Origin: Arenimonas sp.
Lineage (GTDB): Bacteria > Pseudomonadota > Gammaproteobacteria > Xanthomonadales > Xanthomonadaceae
Length of the DNA stretch: 64,000 nucleotides
Assembly (NCBI GenBank): GCA_026398695.1
Contig: JAPLSJ010000131.1
Coordinates: 24,056-88,055 of the forward strand
Reading direction: 5' to 3'
The notes under the pieces were generated by a model, which saw only the letters and a program-made list of their open reading frames with translations, made no database searches and was not told the origin of the DNA. The position numbers and the translations under genes were made by a program. How positions within the stretch are numbered: position 1 is the stretch's first letter; each line of letters opens with the position of its first letter. This document shows, piece after piece, positions 1 to 8,459 of this stretch.

Positions 1-35
1 CCGCGCACCGTCGTGTGGCGCGCGGGAGCGGGGCG

Positions 36-1661
36 TCAGGCCTCGGCCAGGGCCATCACTTCGCCGGCAGCGCGCAGGCCCGACAGGGCCGCACCTTCCA
101 TGAAGCCCTGCCACTCGTAGAAGCTGCTGGTGTGCTCGCCGGCGAACATCAGGTTGCCCACCGCCTTGCCCTCGTTGTGGGCATTGGTGGTGAAGTAGCC
201 GGGGCGGTTGCAGCTGTGCGAGCCCTTGCTGAGCGGATTGTTGGTCCAGTTCTCGACGTGGGCCAGGAGCGTGCCGGCGCCGTCGCGGGCCGCGGAGGCA
301 TTGGCGCCCGGCAGCACCTGGTCGAGGTTGCCCAGGAACGCACTGGCGTCGGCCTGCAGGGTGCTGGCGTTCATGGCGCGCGCCTGCGCACCGCCGAAGT
401 GGCCCGCCAGCACGGCGCGGGTGAGGCCCGAGTTGCCGGGGTTGGCTTCCCACGTGGACTGCAGGGCCGTGCGGTCGCTGAAGCCGGTGCCGCTGGCGCC
501 GTGGCGGGTCTTCCAGTAGGCCTGGTTGAAGCCGACCAGCAGCTTGCTGTGGTCGCCCATGTCGGTGGTCTTGATGGCCAGGCGCTTCCAGGCCGGGAGA
601 TCCAGGCTGGAGTGCAGCTCGATGTCGCGCAGCACGCTGAAGGGCAGGGTCATCACCACGGCCGGGTGGTCGGTTTCGACCGTGCGGCCCTCGGCGTCGA
701 ACACCAGCCGCAGCTTGCCGCTGCCCAGCTTGCGCACCGAGACCAGCCTGTGGCCCAGCGCAACCGGCGCCGGCAGGCGTTCGGCCAGCCCGGTGGCGAT
801 GGCGTCGTTGCCGCTTGCCACGCGCAGGCGCTGCGAGCCGCCGACGCCCAAGGGCGCCTGCTTGCTGCGGTTGTCGCCATAGACGAAGCGCAGGAAGCTG
901 ATCGAGCTCAGCTCGTCGATGCTGGCGCCGTATTCGGCCAGGTAGGCGCTGCCGATGACGTTGCGCAGCAGCGAACCCGCGCCGTGCAGCGTCAGGTATT
1001 CGTCCAGGCTCATGTAGTCGAACACCGCGTCGCTTTCGGAGAAGCGATCGGCGGTGGGGTGGCTCAACGCGCCCAGGTCTTCCTGGATGGACGACGCGAA
1101 GGCGCGGTATTCCTCGACCACCTGGGCCTCGGAATACTTGTGGCCACCGAAGTAGTAGTAGGCCGAGCCCGAGAAGGTGCTGTAGTCCTCGAGCGGCAGG
1201 CCCAGGTCGCGGGCGTAGCCAATCATGGTGTGGTGCGAGGCGCTGATGAACTCGGCGCCGCGCTCGGCCACCTGGCCCGGGAAGAAGCCCCGCAGGCTGG
1301 CCACGCGGCCACCGACGCGGTCGGCGGCCTCGTAGACGCGTGAATAAATGCCCAGGCGCGCCAGCTCCGTGGCGCAGGCCAGGCCGGCCATGCCGGCGCC
1401 GACGATGGCGACGTTGCCCGACAGCCTGGGGCGGATCGGCGTCAGGCGCGAGCCGGCGACGGCCGCCAGTGCGGCGGGTGCCATCGACCACGCCGCGGCG
1501 GTGGTGGTGGCGGCCAGTACGCCCTTGCCGAAATCACGCCGGCCCGGGTTGTGCGCTTCGCTCTGGCCAATGGCCTCTTGCGGGTTTTCGCCGGTGCGCT
1601 CGCAGCGCTCCGACAGGCGTGCCATGCGAAGCAATCTCGCCATCGTGTCACTGCGGCTCAT
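36..1661 (-). CDS. Tat-exported FAD-dependent amine oxidase
   Basis: Flavin monoamine oxidase family, 541 residues from the ATG at 1661. It should oxidise an amine to an imine with FAD; the substrate is not readable. A twin-arginine motif (RRDFGKG, about residues 41-47) precedes an Ala-rich hydrophobic stretch, so export to the periplasm is likely. The n-region before it is unusually long (40 residues). The dinucleotide-binding GAGMAG is at 88-93, followed by the family's VGGR, and the C-terminal FAD motif FAGEHTS is present. A GTG two codons upstream is also possible, but a G-rich SD-like run suits the ATG. The gene is preceded by a good sigma70 promoter. Any downstream partner lies beyond the left edge of the window. 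Confidence 0.9.
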   Translation of the reverse strand: MSRSDTMARLLRMARLSERCERTGENPQEAIGQSEAHNPGRRDFGKGVLAATTTAAAWSMAPAALAAVAGSRLTPIRPRLSGNVAIVGAGMAGLACATELARLGIYSRVYEAADRVGGRVASLRGFFPGQVAERGAEFISASHHTMIGYARDLGLPLEDYSTFSGSAYYYFGGHKYSEAQVVEEYRAFASSIQEDLGALSHPTADRFSESDAVFDYMSLDEYLTLHGAGSLLRNVIGSAYLAEYGASIDELSSISFLRFVYGDNRSKQAPLGVGGSQRLRVASGNDAIATGLAERLPAPVALGHRLVSVRKLGSGKLRLVFDAEGRTVETDHPAVVMTLPFSVLRDIELHSSLDLPAWKRLAIKTTDMGDHSKLLVGFNQAYWKTRHGASGTGFSDRTALQSTWEANPGNSGLTRAVLAGHFGGAQARAMNASTLQADASAFLGNLDQVLPGANASAARDGAGTLLAHVENWTNNPLSKGSHSCNRPGYFTTNAHNEGKAVGNLMFAGEHTSSFYEWQGFMEGAALSGLRAAGEVMALAEA

Positions 1662-1691
1662 AAACACCCACCCCCCTGAGTAGTATCGTTA

Positions 1692-1720
1692 GATATAGCG
1701 CGATAGCGGCGCTGCTTCAA
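1692..1720 (-). promoter_or_regulatory. sigma70-type promoter for the amine oxidase
   Basis: On the minus strand TTGAAG (1715-1720) is separated by exactly 17 bp from TATATC (1692-1697). It lies about 30 bp upstream of the amine oxidase start, in an AT-richer patch of an otherwise GC-rich region. Seen in sequence; activity is inferred. Confidence 0.55.
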
Positions 1721-1808
1721 GTCAGTAACGCTGCCCCCCATGGGCTTTTTCGGCACGGGAACCACGCCGTGGCCCCCGCCCCTGCGCGCGCCGGCGCCGG
1801 GCGCCGGG

Positions 1809-3017
1809 TCACGGCAGGTCATCGTTGACCAATGTGGCGCTGGCGGAGCCCCCCGCCGTGTAGCCCACGCCGGGCAGCACGGCCAGGACCACCGTCTCGT
1901 CCAGCTCGGCCACCGTGTCGGGCTTGGCGCGGATGCGGAGGGTGGCCGAGGTCGCGCCCGCGGGGATGGCCACCGTGGTGCGCGCCACCGTCCGTGCGCT
2001 GCCCTGCCAGGCCAGGTTCACCAGCGTGCCGGTGCCCAGCTTCGCGCTGCGGGTCACGGTGAAGACCAGGACGGTGCGGTCGTCCTCGGCCACGGCGGCC
2101 GGGCTCACCGAGGCCGACACCGTCGGCACCGCGCCGGCGTTGACGATGGCGGTGAACGTCCTGAGCTGGAAGTGCGTCCCGATGCCCGCGCTGCTGTCGG
2201 TGATCCGCAGCCTGACGGGATACTCGCCGGGCGAGGCCTGCGTGGTGCCGCTGAGCACGCCGTTGCCGGACAGCACGATGCCGGGCGGCAGGGCCGCGCC
2301 GGCCTCGAGCTGGAAGCGATAAGGCGCGACGCCGCCGGCGACTGCCAGGGCCTGCGAAAACGCCACGCCCTGCCGGATGTTGGCGCTGGCGGGGTCGATC
2401 GCCAGGGACGAGGGCGCCACGGTGCCGCCATACGCCTTGTCGGCGGAGGCTCCCGCGGCGTCCTTGGCGCGCACGACGAAATTGTACGGCCCGCGCTGGG
2501 TGGGCGTGCCCGACAGCAGGCCGGTCCGATCCAGGGCCAGCCCGGGCGGCAGCGCGCCGGACGCCAGCACGAAGGTATACGGCGCCCGGCCGCCGCTGGC
2601 CGACAGCGGCTGCTGGAACGCCGTGCCCGCACGCATCGCCGGCAGCGCGGCGGGCGCAGCGACGATGGACGAAGCGCCGCCCTGGAGGGTCACGCGCACG
2701 GTGATGAAGTCGCTGTTGTCGTCCAGCACCACGAAGGTGTCCGTGGCGCCGGCCGCCACTTCGCCGCCGCCGTGGCTGTACACGTAGCTGTCTACCGGCT
2801 CGCTGTCACCGGGGGTGGCCGTGCCGTGCACCGGTGCCCGCGCCACGAGGCCCAGGCCGAAGGAATGGCACTCGCCCATGTTCACTTTCACGCTGCCACC
2901 CTTGGCCACGGTCACGCTGCGCGTGGCGCAGCCCGGGTAGGTCGAGGGCTGGCCCACGGCCAGCGCGGCCGGAGACCACAGGCCGGCCAACAGCAGCAAC
3001 GACGCCCGGCCGATCAT
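1809..3017 (-). CDS. Secreted Ig-like/Calx-beta protein of unknown function
   Basis: 402 residues with a clear signal peptide (about 1-20, cleavage after AALA). The N-terminal part contains paired cysteines. Two putative-Ig repeats follow, each with the APY-F ... LPPG ... LSGT pattern (about 140-190 and 215-270), then a C-terminal Calx-beta-like module (about 295-400) ending in LVNDD. Such modules are typical of surface or secreted adhesin-type proteins. The start codon overlaps the purD stop as ATGA, which fixes the start and suggests translational coupling to purine synthesis, an odd pairing. The reading frame stays open upstream across purD, but that part is antisense-type noise. The precise role is unknown. 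Confidence 0.8.
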   Translation of the reverse strand: MIGRASLLLLAGLWSPAALAVGQPSTYPGCATRSVTVAKGGSVKVNMGECHSFGLGLVARAPVHGTATPGDSEPVDSYVYSHGGGEVAAGATDTFVVLDDNSDFITVRVTLQGGASSIVAAPAALPAMRAGTAFQQPLSASGGRAPYTFVLASGALPPGLALDRTGLLSGTPTQRGPYNFVVRAKDAAGASADKAYGGTVAPSSLAIDPASANIRQGVAFSQALAVAGGVAPYRFQLEAGAALPPGIVLSGNGVLSGTTQASPGEYPVRLRITDSSAGIGTHFQLRTFTAIVNAGAVPTVSASVSPAAVAEDDRTVLVFTVTRSAKLGTGTLVNLAWQGSARTVARTTVAIPAGATSATLRIRAKPDTVAELDETVVLAVLPGVGYTAGGSASATLVNDDLP

Positions 3018-4312
3018 CGCGCGCCCTCGTCGCGTTCGCGGGCGATCGCGCGCCAGCCGATGTCGTGGCGATGGAACTCGCCGTCCCAGTCGATGTTGGC
3101 CACCGCCAGGTAGGCGCGCTGCTGCGCCTCGGCCACGGTTTCGCCCATGGCACAGGCGCAGAGCACGCGCCCGCCGGCGGTCACCACCTTGCCGTCCCTG
3201 AGCGCGGTGCCGCCGTGGAAGACCTTGGCGCCGTAGCCCGGGTTGGCGCCCAGGCCGCTGATGACGTCGCCCATGCGCGGCGTGCCCGGATAATTCTCGG
3301 CGGCCATCACCACGCCCAGGCTGGGGCGTGCGTCCCAGTCGGCCTGCACCTCGTGCAGGCGGCCGTCGATCGCGGCGTCCACCAGGTCCATCAGGTCGCT
3401 GCGCAGGCGCAGCATCACTGGCTGGGTTTCCGGGTCGCCGAAGCGCACGTTGTATTCGATCACCTTGGGCGCGCCGTCGGCCGAGATCATCAGCCCGGCG
3501 TAGAGGAAGCCGGTGAACGGGATGCCGTCGGCGATCATGCCGCGCACGGTGGGCTCCACCACTTCGCGCATCACGCGTTCGTGCACTTCCGGCGTCACCA
3601 CCGGGGCGGGCGAATAGGCGCCCATGCCGCCGGTGTTGGGGCCGGTGTCGCCGTCGCCCACGCGCTTGTGGTCCTGCGAGGTGGCCATGGGCAGCGCGGT
3701 GCGGCCGTCCACCATCGAGATGAAGCTGGCCTCCTCGCCCTGCAGGAATTCTTCGATCACCACGCGCGCGCCGGCCTCGCCGAAGGCTTCGCCTTCGAGC
3801 ATGTGGATGATGGCGGCCTCGGCCTCTTCCACCGTCATGGCCACCACCACGCCCTTGCCCGAGGCCAGGCCGTCGGCCTTGATGACGATGGGCGCGCCGT
3901 GGTCGCGCACGTGCTGCAGCGCCAGCGCCACGTCTTCGAACACGGCGTAATAGGCGGTGGGGATGTTGTGGCGGGCGAGGAAATCCTTGGCGTAGGCCTT
4001 GCTGCCCTCGAGCTGCGCGGCGGCGGCGCTGGGCCCGAAGATGCGGCGGCCGTCGGCGCGGAACGCGTCCACCACGCCCTGCACCAGCGGCGCCTCGGGG
4101 CCGACCACGGTGACCGCGATGCCCTCGTCGGCAGCCAGCTGCAGCAGGCCCGCGATGTTGGTGGCGTTCACCGCCACGTTGCGGCAGCGCGGCTCGGTGG
4201 CCGTGCCGGCGTTGCCTGGCGCGACAATGACTTCGCTCACCCGCGGGGACTGCGACAGCTTCCACGCCAGCGCGTGTTCGCGACCGCCCGAACCAATGAC
4301 CAGTACCTTCAT
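3014..4312 (-). CDS. purD: Phosphoribosylamine-glycine ligase (GARS)
   Basis: 432 residues, the normal length for monofunctional PurD. It catalyses the ATP-dependent ligation of glycine to phosphoribosylamine in purine biosynthesis. The N-terminus MKVLVIGSGGREHALAWK and the SPRVSEV and PGNAGTA motifs are diagnostic. The ATP-grasp core and the GGMGAYSPAP segment (about residue 225) are intact. It lies downstream of purH with one small membrane-protein gene between, all on the minus strand and probably co-transcribed. Its stop overlaps the next gene's ATG. Confidence 0.98.
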   Translation of the reverse strand: MKVLVIGSGGREHALAWKLSQSPRVSEVIVAPGNAGTATEPRCRNVAVNATNIAGLLQLAADEGIAVTVVGPEAPLVQGVVDAFRADGRRIFGPSAAAAQLEGSKAYAKDFLARHNIPTAYYAVFEDVALALQHVRDHGAPIVIKADGLASGKGVVVAMTVEEAEAAIIHMLEGEAFGEAGARVVIEEFLQGEEASFISMVDGRTALPMATSQDHKRVGDGDTGPNTGGMGAYSPAPVVTPEVHERVMREVVEPTVRGMIADGIPFTGFLYAGLMISADGAPKVIEYNVRFGDPETQPVMLRLRSDLMDLVDAAIDGRLHEVQADWDARPSLGVVMAAENYPGTPRMGDVISGLGANPGYGAKVFHGGTALRDGKVVTAGGRVLCACAMGETVAEAQQRAYLAVANIDWDGEFHRHDIGWRAIARERDEGAR

Positions 4313-4343
4313 GCCGTGTTGCCCCGTGTGTTCGCCGGGCCGC

Positions 4344-4838
4344 TCACGCGCCCGACCCGCCCGGCTGGCAATCGCTTGCCGCCAGTGTGATGTCGAAGAA
4401 AAGCCGGCCCTGGGTGTCGAGGTAGCGGCGGCGAAGGGTGACGCCCTGGTCGATCAGCGCGCGCACGTCGCGGTTGGCGCAGAAGGGCAGCATCAGCGCC
4501 TTCTCGTCGCGGCGCGCCTGCTCGAAGCGCAGCTTGTCGCGGGACGCGGCGTCCAGGCCGATCCGCGTGCTGCGGATCACCATCACGATTTCGGTGCCCT
4601 GCAGCGTCACCGACTCCAGCACCAGGCCGTTGCCGTAGTCGCGCGGCAGGCCGCGCTGGAACTCGGCCACCACGGCCAGGCTGGCCACTTCCACCGGCCC
4701 CACCCGGGGCCCGCGCAGGTAGAGCCACGCGGCCCCGGCGATCACCGCACCGCCCAGCGCCAGCACCGCCCACGCCTGCCACGGCAGGCCGCGGCGGGGC
4801 GAAGGCGGGGGCGTGGCGTTGGCGGCGGGGCGCGTCAT
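4344..4838 (-). CDS. Small single-pass membrane protein, unknown function
   Basis: 164 residues with a Pro-rich cytoplasmic N-terminus, one transmembrane helix (about 20-41, [19 protein letters not shown]) and an extracytoplasmic domain of about 120 residues containing two cysteines. Its ATG lies 10 bp after the purH stop with GAGG at a good distance, and purD starts 31 bp downstream, so it is embedded in the purH-purD operon. No family is recognised with certainty. Its position between two purine genes suggests co-expression only, not a purine function. Confidence 0.8.
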   Translation of the reverse strand: MTRPAANATPPPSPRRGLPWQAWAVLALGGAVIAGAAWLYLRGPRVGPVEVASLAVVAEFQRGLPRDYGNGLVLESVTLQGTEIVMVIRSTRIGLDAASRDKLRFEQARRDEKALMLPFCANRDVRALIDQGVTLRRRYLDTQGRLFFDITLAASDCQPGGSGA

Positions 4839-4848
4839 GGCGGTGGCC

Positions 4849-6417
4849 TCAGTGGCGGAAGTGGCGGCGGCCGGTGAACACCATCGCCATGCCGGCTTCG
4901 TCGGCGGCGGCGATGACTTCGGCGTCGCGCATCGAGCCGCCCGGCTGGATCACCGCGGCGATGCCGGCCTGCGCGGCGGCGTCGATGCCGTCGCGGAACG
5001 GGAAGAAGGCGTCGGACGCCATCACCGAGCCCGGCACCACCAGCCCGGCCTCGTCGGCCTTGATGCCGGCGATCTTCGCGCTCACCACGCGGCTCATCTG
5101 GCCGGCGCCGATGCCCACCGTCTGCAGGTCGCGGGCGTAGACGATGGCGTTGGACTTGACGTACATCGCCACCTTCCACGCGAACAGCAGGTCGCGCAGC
5201 TGCGCCTCGCTGGGCGCCACCTTCGAGACGACCTTCAGGTCGGCGGCGGTGAGCGCGTCGGTGTCGGCGTCCTGCACCAGCAGGCCGCCGGCGATGCGCT
5301 TGTATTCGTAGCCGCTGGTCGCGCGCAGCTCGCCGCAGGCCAGCACGCGCACATTGGCCTTCTTGGCGAAGTGCGGCAGCGCGTCGGCGGCGATCGACGG
5401 GGCGATCACCACTTCAACGAACTGGCGCTTGAGGATCTCGGCGGCGGTGTCGGCGTCCAGCTCGCGGTTGAAGGCAATGATCCCGCCGAAGGCCGACGTC
5501 GGGTCCACCGCAAAGGCGCGGTCGTAGGCCGTCATCAGGTCGGCCGCCACGGCCACGCCGCAGGGGTTGGCGTGCTTGACGATGACGCAGGCGGGCGCGT
5601 CGAAGGCCTTCACGCATTCGAGCGCGGCGTCGGCGTCGGCCAGGTTGTTGTACGAGAGTTCCTTGCCCTGCAGGAAGCGCGCGGTGGCGACGATGCCCTG
5701 CGGCGCGTTGCGCTCCAGGTACAGCGCGCCGCGCTGGTGCGGGTTTTCGCCGTAGCGCAGCGACGACGCCAGGCCCAGCGAAAGGTTGAAGGTGTGCGGC
5801 CAGGCCTCCGGCGTGGCCGGATCGGCCGCGCGCGGCGACAGCCACTGGGTGATCTGGCCGTCGTAGGCGCTGGTGTGCGCGTAGGCCTTGGCGGCGAAGC
5901 CGCGGCGCTGGGCGGCGTGGGTGCCGCCGGCCTGCAGCGATGCAAGCAGCGCGGCGTAGTCGGCCGGGTCCACCACCACGCTGGTGCGGGCGTGGTTCTT
6001 GGCGGCGGCGCGCAGCATGGCCGGGCCGCCGATGTCGATGTTCTCGATGGCGTCGTCGTAGCTGCAGCCGGGCTGGGCCACGGTGGCTTCGAACGGGTAG
6101 AGGTTCACCACCAGCAGGTCGATGGGCGCGATGCCGTGCTGCGCCATCACCGCATCGTCCACGCCGTCGCGGCCGAGCAGGCCACCGTGGATCTTCGGGT
6201 GCAGGGTCTTTACCCGGCCGTCCATGATTTCCGGGAAACCGGTGACGTCACTGACGTCGGTGACCGGGATGCCGGCTTCACGCAGGGCCTTGGCGGTGCC
6301 GCCGGTGGACAGCAGGTCCACGCCCAGCGCGGCCAGGCCGCGGGCCAGGTCGACCACGCCGGTCTTGTCGGAAACGGAAAGCAGGGCGCGGCGGACGTTC
6401 TGGCGGTCGGGGGTCAT
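4849..6417 (-). CDS. purH: Bifunctional AICAR transformylase / IMP cyclohydrolase
   Basis: 522 residues, the expected length. The N-terminal MGS-like cyclohydrolase domain begins with [12 protein letters not shown] and includes STGGTAKAL. The C-terminal transformylase domain carries the KHANPCGVA active-site motif and the GAGQMSRV segment. It performs the last two steps of IMP synthesis. The start is supported by GAGGTG upstream of the ATG. It follows fis on the same strand, but a long perfect inverted repeat (6455-6541) separates the two genes. Confidence 0.98.
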   Translation of the reverse strand: MTPDRQNVRRALLSVSDKTGVVDLARGLAALGVDLLSTGGTAKALREAGIPVTDVSDVTGFPEIMDGRVKTLHPKIHGGLLGRDGVDDAVMAQHGIAPIDLLVVNLYPFEATVAQPGCSYDDAIENIDIGGPAMLRAAAKNHARTSVVVDPADYAALLASLQAGGTHAAQRRGFAAKAYAHTSAYDGQITQWLSPRAADPATPEAWPHTFNLSLGLASSLRYGENPHQRGALYLERNAPQGIVATARFLQGKELSYNNLADADAALECVKAFDAPACVIVKHANPCGVAVAADLMTAYDRAFAVDPTSAFGGIIAFNRELDADTAAEILKRQFVEVVIAPSIAADALPHFAKKANVRVLACGELRATSGYEYKRIAGGLLVQDADTDALTAADLKVVSKVAPSEAQLRDLLFAWKVAMYVKSNAIVYARDLQTVGIGAGQMSRVVSAKIAGIKADEAGLVVPGSVMASDAFFPFRDGIDAAAQAGIAAVIQPGGSMRDAEVIAAADEAGMAMVFTGRRHFRH

Positions 6418-6454
6418 CGGGCACCTCGTGGGGAAGCCGCGATTATACCGGCAG

Positions 6455-6541
6455 GAAAACCGGGGTCAGAGCCCGATTTTGTGCGAGACGCGGCTACCTC
6501 GTCAGTGAGTCGCCCAAAATCGGGCTCTGACCCCGGTTTTC
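6455..6541. repeat. Inverted repeat with 27-bp perfect arms (REP-like)
   Basis: Arms at 6455-6481 and 6515-6541 are perfect reverse complements with a 33-nt spacer. The arm core reads CCGGGGTCAGAGCCCG flanked by A and T runs. The right arm ends inside the fis stop codon. In RNA it would form a very stable hairpin between fis and purH. The GGGGTCAGAGCCC type of arm resembles short mobile REP/RAYT-associated repeats of xanthomonads and relatives (recollection, not searched). It may also terminate or attenuate transcription. Confidence 0.85.
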
Positions 6542-6818
6542 AGGCCAGGTCGTAGGACTTGAGCTTCTTGCGCAGGGTGGCGCGGTTGATGCCCAGGCAG
6601 GCGGCGGCGCGGCTCTGGTTGCCTTCGCAGTAGCGCATCACTTCGGCGAACAGCGGCGCCTCGATCTCGCGAAGCACGACCTCGTACAGGTCGTCGAGTT
6701 CGCAGCCGTTGATGTCCTGCAGGTAGCGCCGCACGGAGCGGGCAACGTGGTCACGCAGCGGGGTGTGGCCGGTGGCGTGGCTCGGGGACTCGGCACGCGC
6801 AACGTGTTGGGCATTCAC
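6540..6818 (-). CDS. fis: DNA-binding protein Fis
   Basis: 92 residues, a normal Fis length. This small nucleoid-associated regulator bends DNA and acts on rRNA promoters and site-specific recombination. The C-terminal helix-turn-helix [19 protein letters not shown] is strongly conserved. No ATG is available in frame near the N-terminus. The start is the GTG at 6818, with GGAG about 10 nt upstream. It follows prmA and a DUF3426 gene and precedes purH. In many relatives dusB sits next to fis; it is absent here. Confidence 0.95.
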   Translation of the reverse strand: MNAQHVARAESPSHATGHTPLRDHVARSVRRYLQDINGCELDDLYEVVLREIEAPLFAEVMRYCEGNQSRAAACLGINRATLRKKLKSYDLA

Positions 6819-6902
6819 TTCGGGGAAGCTCCGGAAAGGTTGTGTCCGCTTCCTTGCGGGCCCCGGGCCGATGCCTGAGGGGGGAGGCAGTCTACGTCAA
6901 AG

Positions 6903-6938
6903 TTTTCCGCCGTGCGACCTGAGATTTTCCGCCGCGCG
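6903..6938. promoter_or_regulatory. Two direct repeats upstream of fis
   Basis: TTTTCCGCCGTGCG (6903-6916) and TTTTCCGCCGCGCG (6925-6938) differ at one base and are spaced 22 bp apart, about two helical turns. They lie in the 142-bp gap between the DUF3426 gene and fis. This arrangement suits a dimeric or cooperative regulator binding one DNA face. No protein can be assigned. Confidence 0.45.
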
Positions 6939-6960
6939 GCGGGCCATCGACGGTCTGGTT

Positions 6961-7494
6961 TCAGTAGAAATCGAAGGTGAACGCCACGGCGCGCTTGCCC
7001 GGATCCAGGATTTCCAGCGTGGCGATCACCGACTGGCCGGGCTCGATCAGGCGCGAGGCGGGCGGGCTGCCCAGGTACTCGGCCGGTTCGAAACGGCGCA
7101 GGCCCAGCGCCTGGCCGTCGAGGTCGTGCAGCGCCACTTCCATCAGCGGCCAGGCCTGCGGCCAGCGCGCGTCGTTGCGGAAGCTGGTGGTGACCAGCAG
7201 GGTGCCGGGCGCGGTGGGGTGCGGCCGCACCTCGCGGTTGGTGACGCGGAACGCATCGGGTTCATGCCAGGGCGGCAACGAGCAGCGCAGCAGCCCGCAG
7301 ACGGTTTCAAGCTGTGGCCGCCACGCCGGGTCGCGGGCCAGCCGCGCGCGGTCGGCCAGCACCAGCTGCAGCATCAGCCCGGCCGCGAGGCCCAGCGCCA
7401 CCAGCCACCAGCCCCACGGCAGCGGGCGGGCGGCGGCGGGGGTGTCGGCGGTGGCGGCGAAGCGGGGGGTGCGGGGGGGCATGGGGGAAAGCAT
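6961..7494 (-). CDS. DUF3426 membrane protein
   Basis: 177 residues from the ATG at 7494. A Pro/Ala-rich N-terminus is followed by one transmembrane helix (about 27-47) and a soluble domain with the paired-cysteine CGLLRCSLP motif typical of DUF3426 proteins, which in related genomes follow prmA. The ATG at 7482 is an alternative but lacks an SD; GAAG precedes 7494. The in-frame extension beyond 7494 overlaps prmA and is ignored. Function is unknown. Confidence 0.85.
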   Translation of the reverse strand: MLSPMPPRTPRFAATADTPAAARPLPWGWWLVALGLAAGLMLQLVLADRARLARDPAWRPQLETVCGLLRCSLPPWHEPDAFRVTNREVRPHPTAPGTLLVTTSFRNDARWPQAWPLMEVALHDLDGQALGLRRFEPAEYLGSPPASRLIEPGQSVIATLEILDPGKRAVAFTFDFY

Positions 7495-7501
7495 AGCCAC
7501 T

Positions 7502-8404
7502 TCAGCGGCGACGCACGCCCGTGATCCGCATCCAGTCGCCGTCCTGCACGGCTTCGAGGTCGTCGAACCACGCCGCATAGCGCTCCAGCAGCGGGCCTTC
7601 CTGGCCGTGCAGGATGCCCGACAGCGCGATGACGCCGCCGGGCGCGACGCGCGCCGCCAGGGTCTCGGCCAGGGCATCGAGGGCCGAGGCCAGGATGTTG
7701 GCGACCACCACCGGGTAGGTGGCGGCGGGTTCGGTTTCCGGGGAGTACACGCTCAGCAGGTCGCCCACGCCGTTGCGTTCGGCGTTGTCGGCGCTGGCGG
7801 CCAGGGCCTGCGGGTCGTTGTCCACGCCCACCGCGCGTTCGGCGCCCAGCTTGAGCGCGGCCAGCGCGAGGATGCCCGAGCCGCAGCCGAAATCGAGCAC
7901 GGCCTTGCCGCGCAACACCAGCGAATCAAGCCAGCGCAGGCACAGCGCGGTGGTGGGGTGGGTGCCGGAACCGAAGGCCAGGCCCGGGTCGAGCCGCACG
8001 ATCACGGCGTCCCTGGCTTCCGGCGGCGCTTCCATGTTCCAGGGCACGATCCAGGTGCGGCGGCCGAAGCTCAGCGGCACGTACTGGTCCATCCACGCCC
8101 GCTCCCAGTCCTGGTCGGCCACCTCGCGGAAGTCGGCCTGCGAGAGGTCGATGCCGTCGTCGAACGACTCCAGCGCGTGCAGCACCAGGTCGGGCAGGGT
8201 GTCGCCCGGGAACAGCGCGATCATCGTGATTTCCGGCCACAGCGGCGTTTCGCCCACGCCCGGTTCCAGCACGGCCTGCTCGTTGGGCGTGGCGGCGTCG
8301 GCGTCCATCAGCGTCACGGACAGCGCGCCCAGGTCGTTGAGGGCGTTCTCGACGCGGTGTTCGTCGTCGGCGCGGCAGCGCAGGGAGAGTTCGATGAAGG
8401 GCAT
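7502..8404 (-). CDS. prmA: Ribosomal protein L11 methyltransferase
   Basis: 300 residues. It trimethylates several amino groups of ribosomal protein L11 using S-adenosylmethionine. The N-terminal substrate-recognition domain is followed by [13 protein letters not shown] (about 140-152) and the SAM-binding DFGCGSG (171-177). It is the first gene of the prmA - DUF3426 - fis - purH series. The gap to eptA upstream is 55 bp. Confidence 0.97.
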   Translation of the reverse strand: MPFIELSLRCRADDEHRVENALNDLGALSVTLMDADAATPNEQAVLEPGVGETPLWPEITMIALFPGDTLPDLVLHALESFDDGIDLSQADFREVADQDWERAWMDQYVPLSFGRRTWIVPWNMEAPPEARDAVIVRLDPGLAFGSGTHPTTALCLRWLDSLVLRGKAVLDFGCGSGILALAALKLGAERAVGVDNDPQALAASADNAERNGVGDLLSVYSPETEPAATYPVVVANILASALDALAETLAARVAPGGVIALSGILHGQEGPLLERYAAWFDDLEAVQDGDWMRITGVRRR

Positions 8405-8459
8405 GTTGGGCAGCGGCGGGAATGAGCCGCCATTGTCGCATTCCCGGGCCCGGCGGGCC

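Noticed and set aside
3018..4265. Long minus-strand open frame extending the Ig-like protein to 818 residues
   Set aside because: The extra part lies out of phase over purD and is Arg/Gly-rich noise; the signal peptide begins at 3017.
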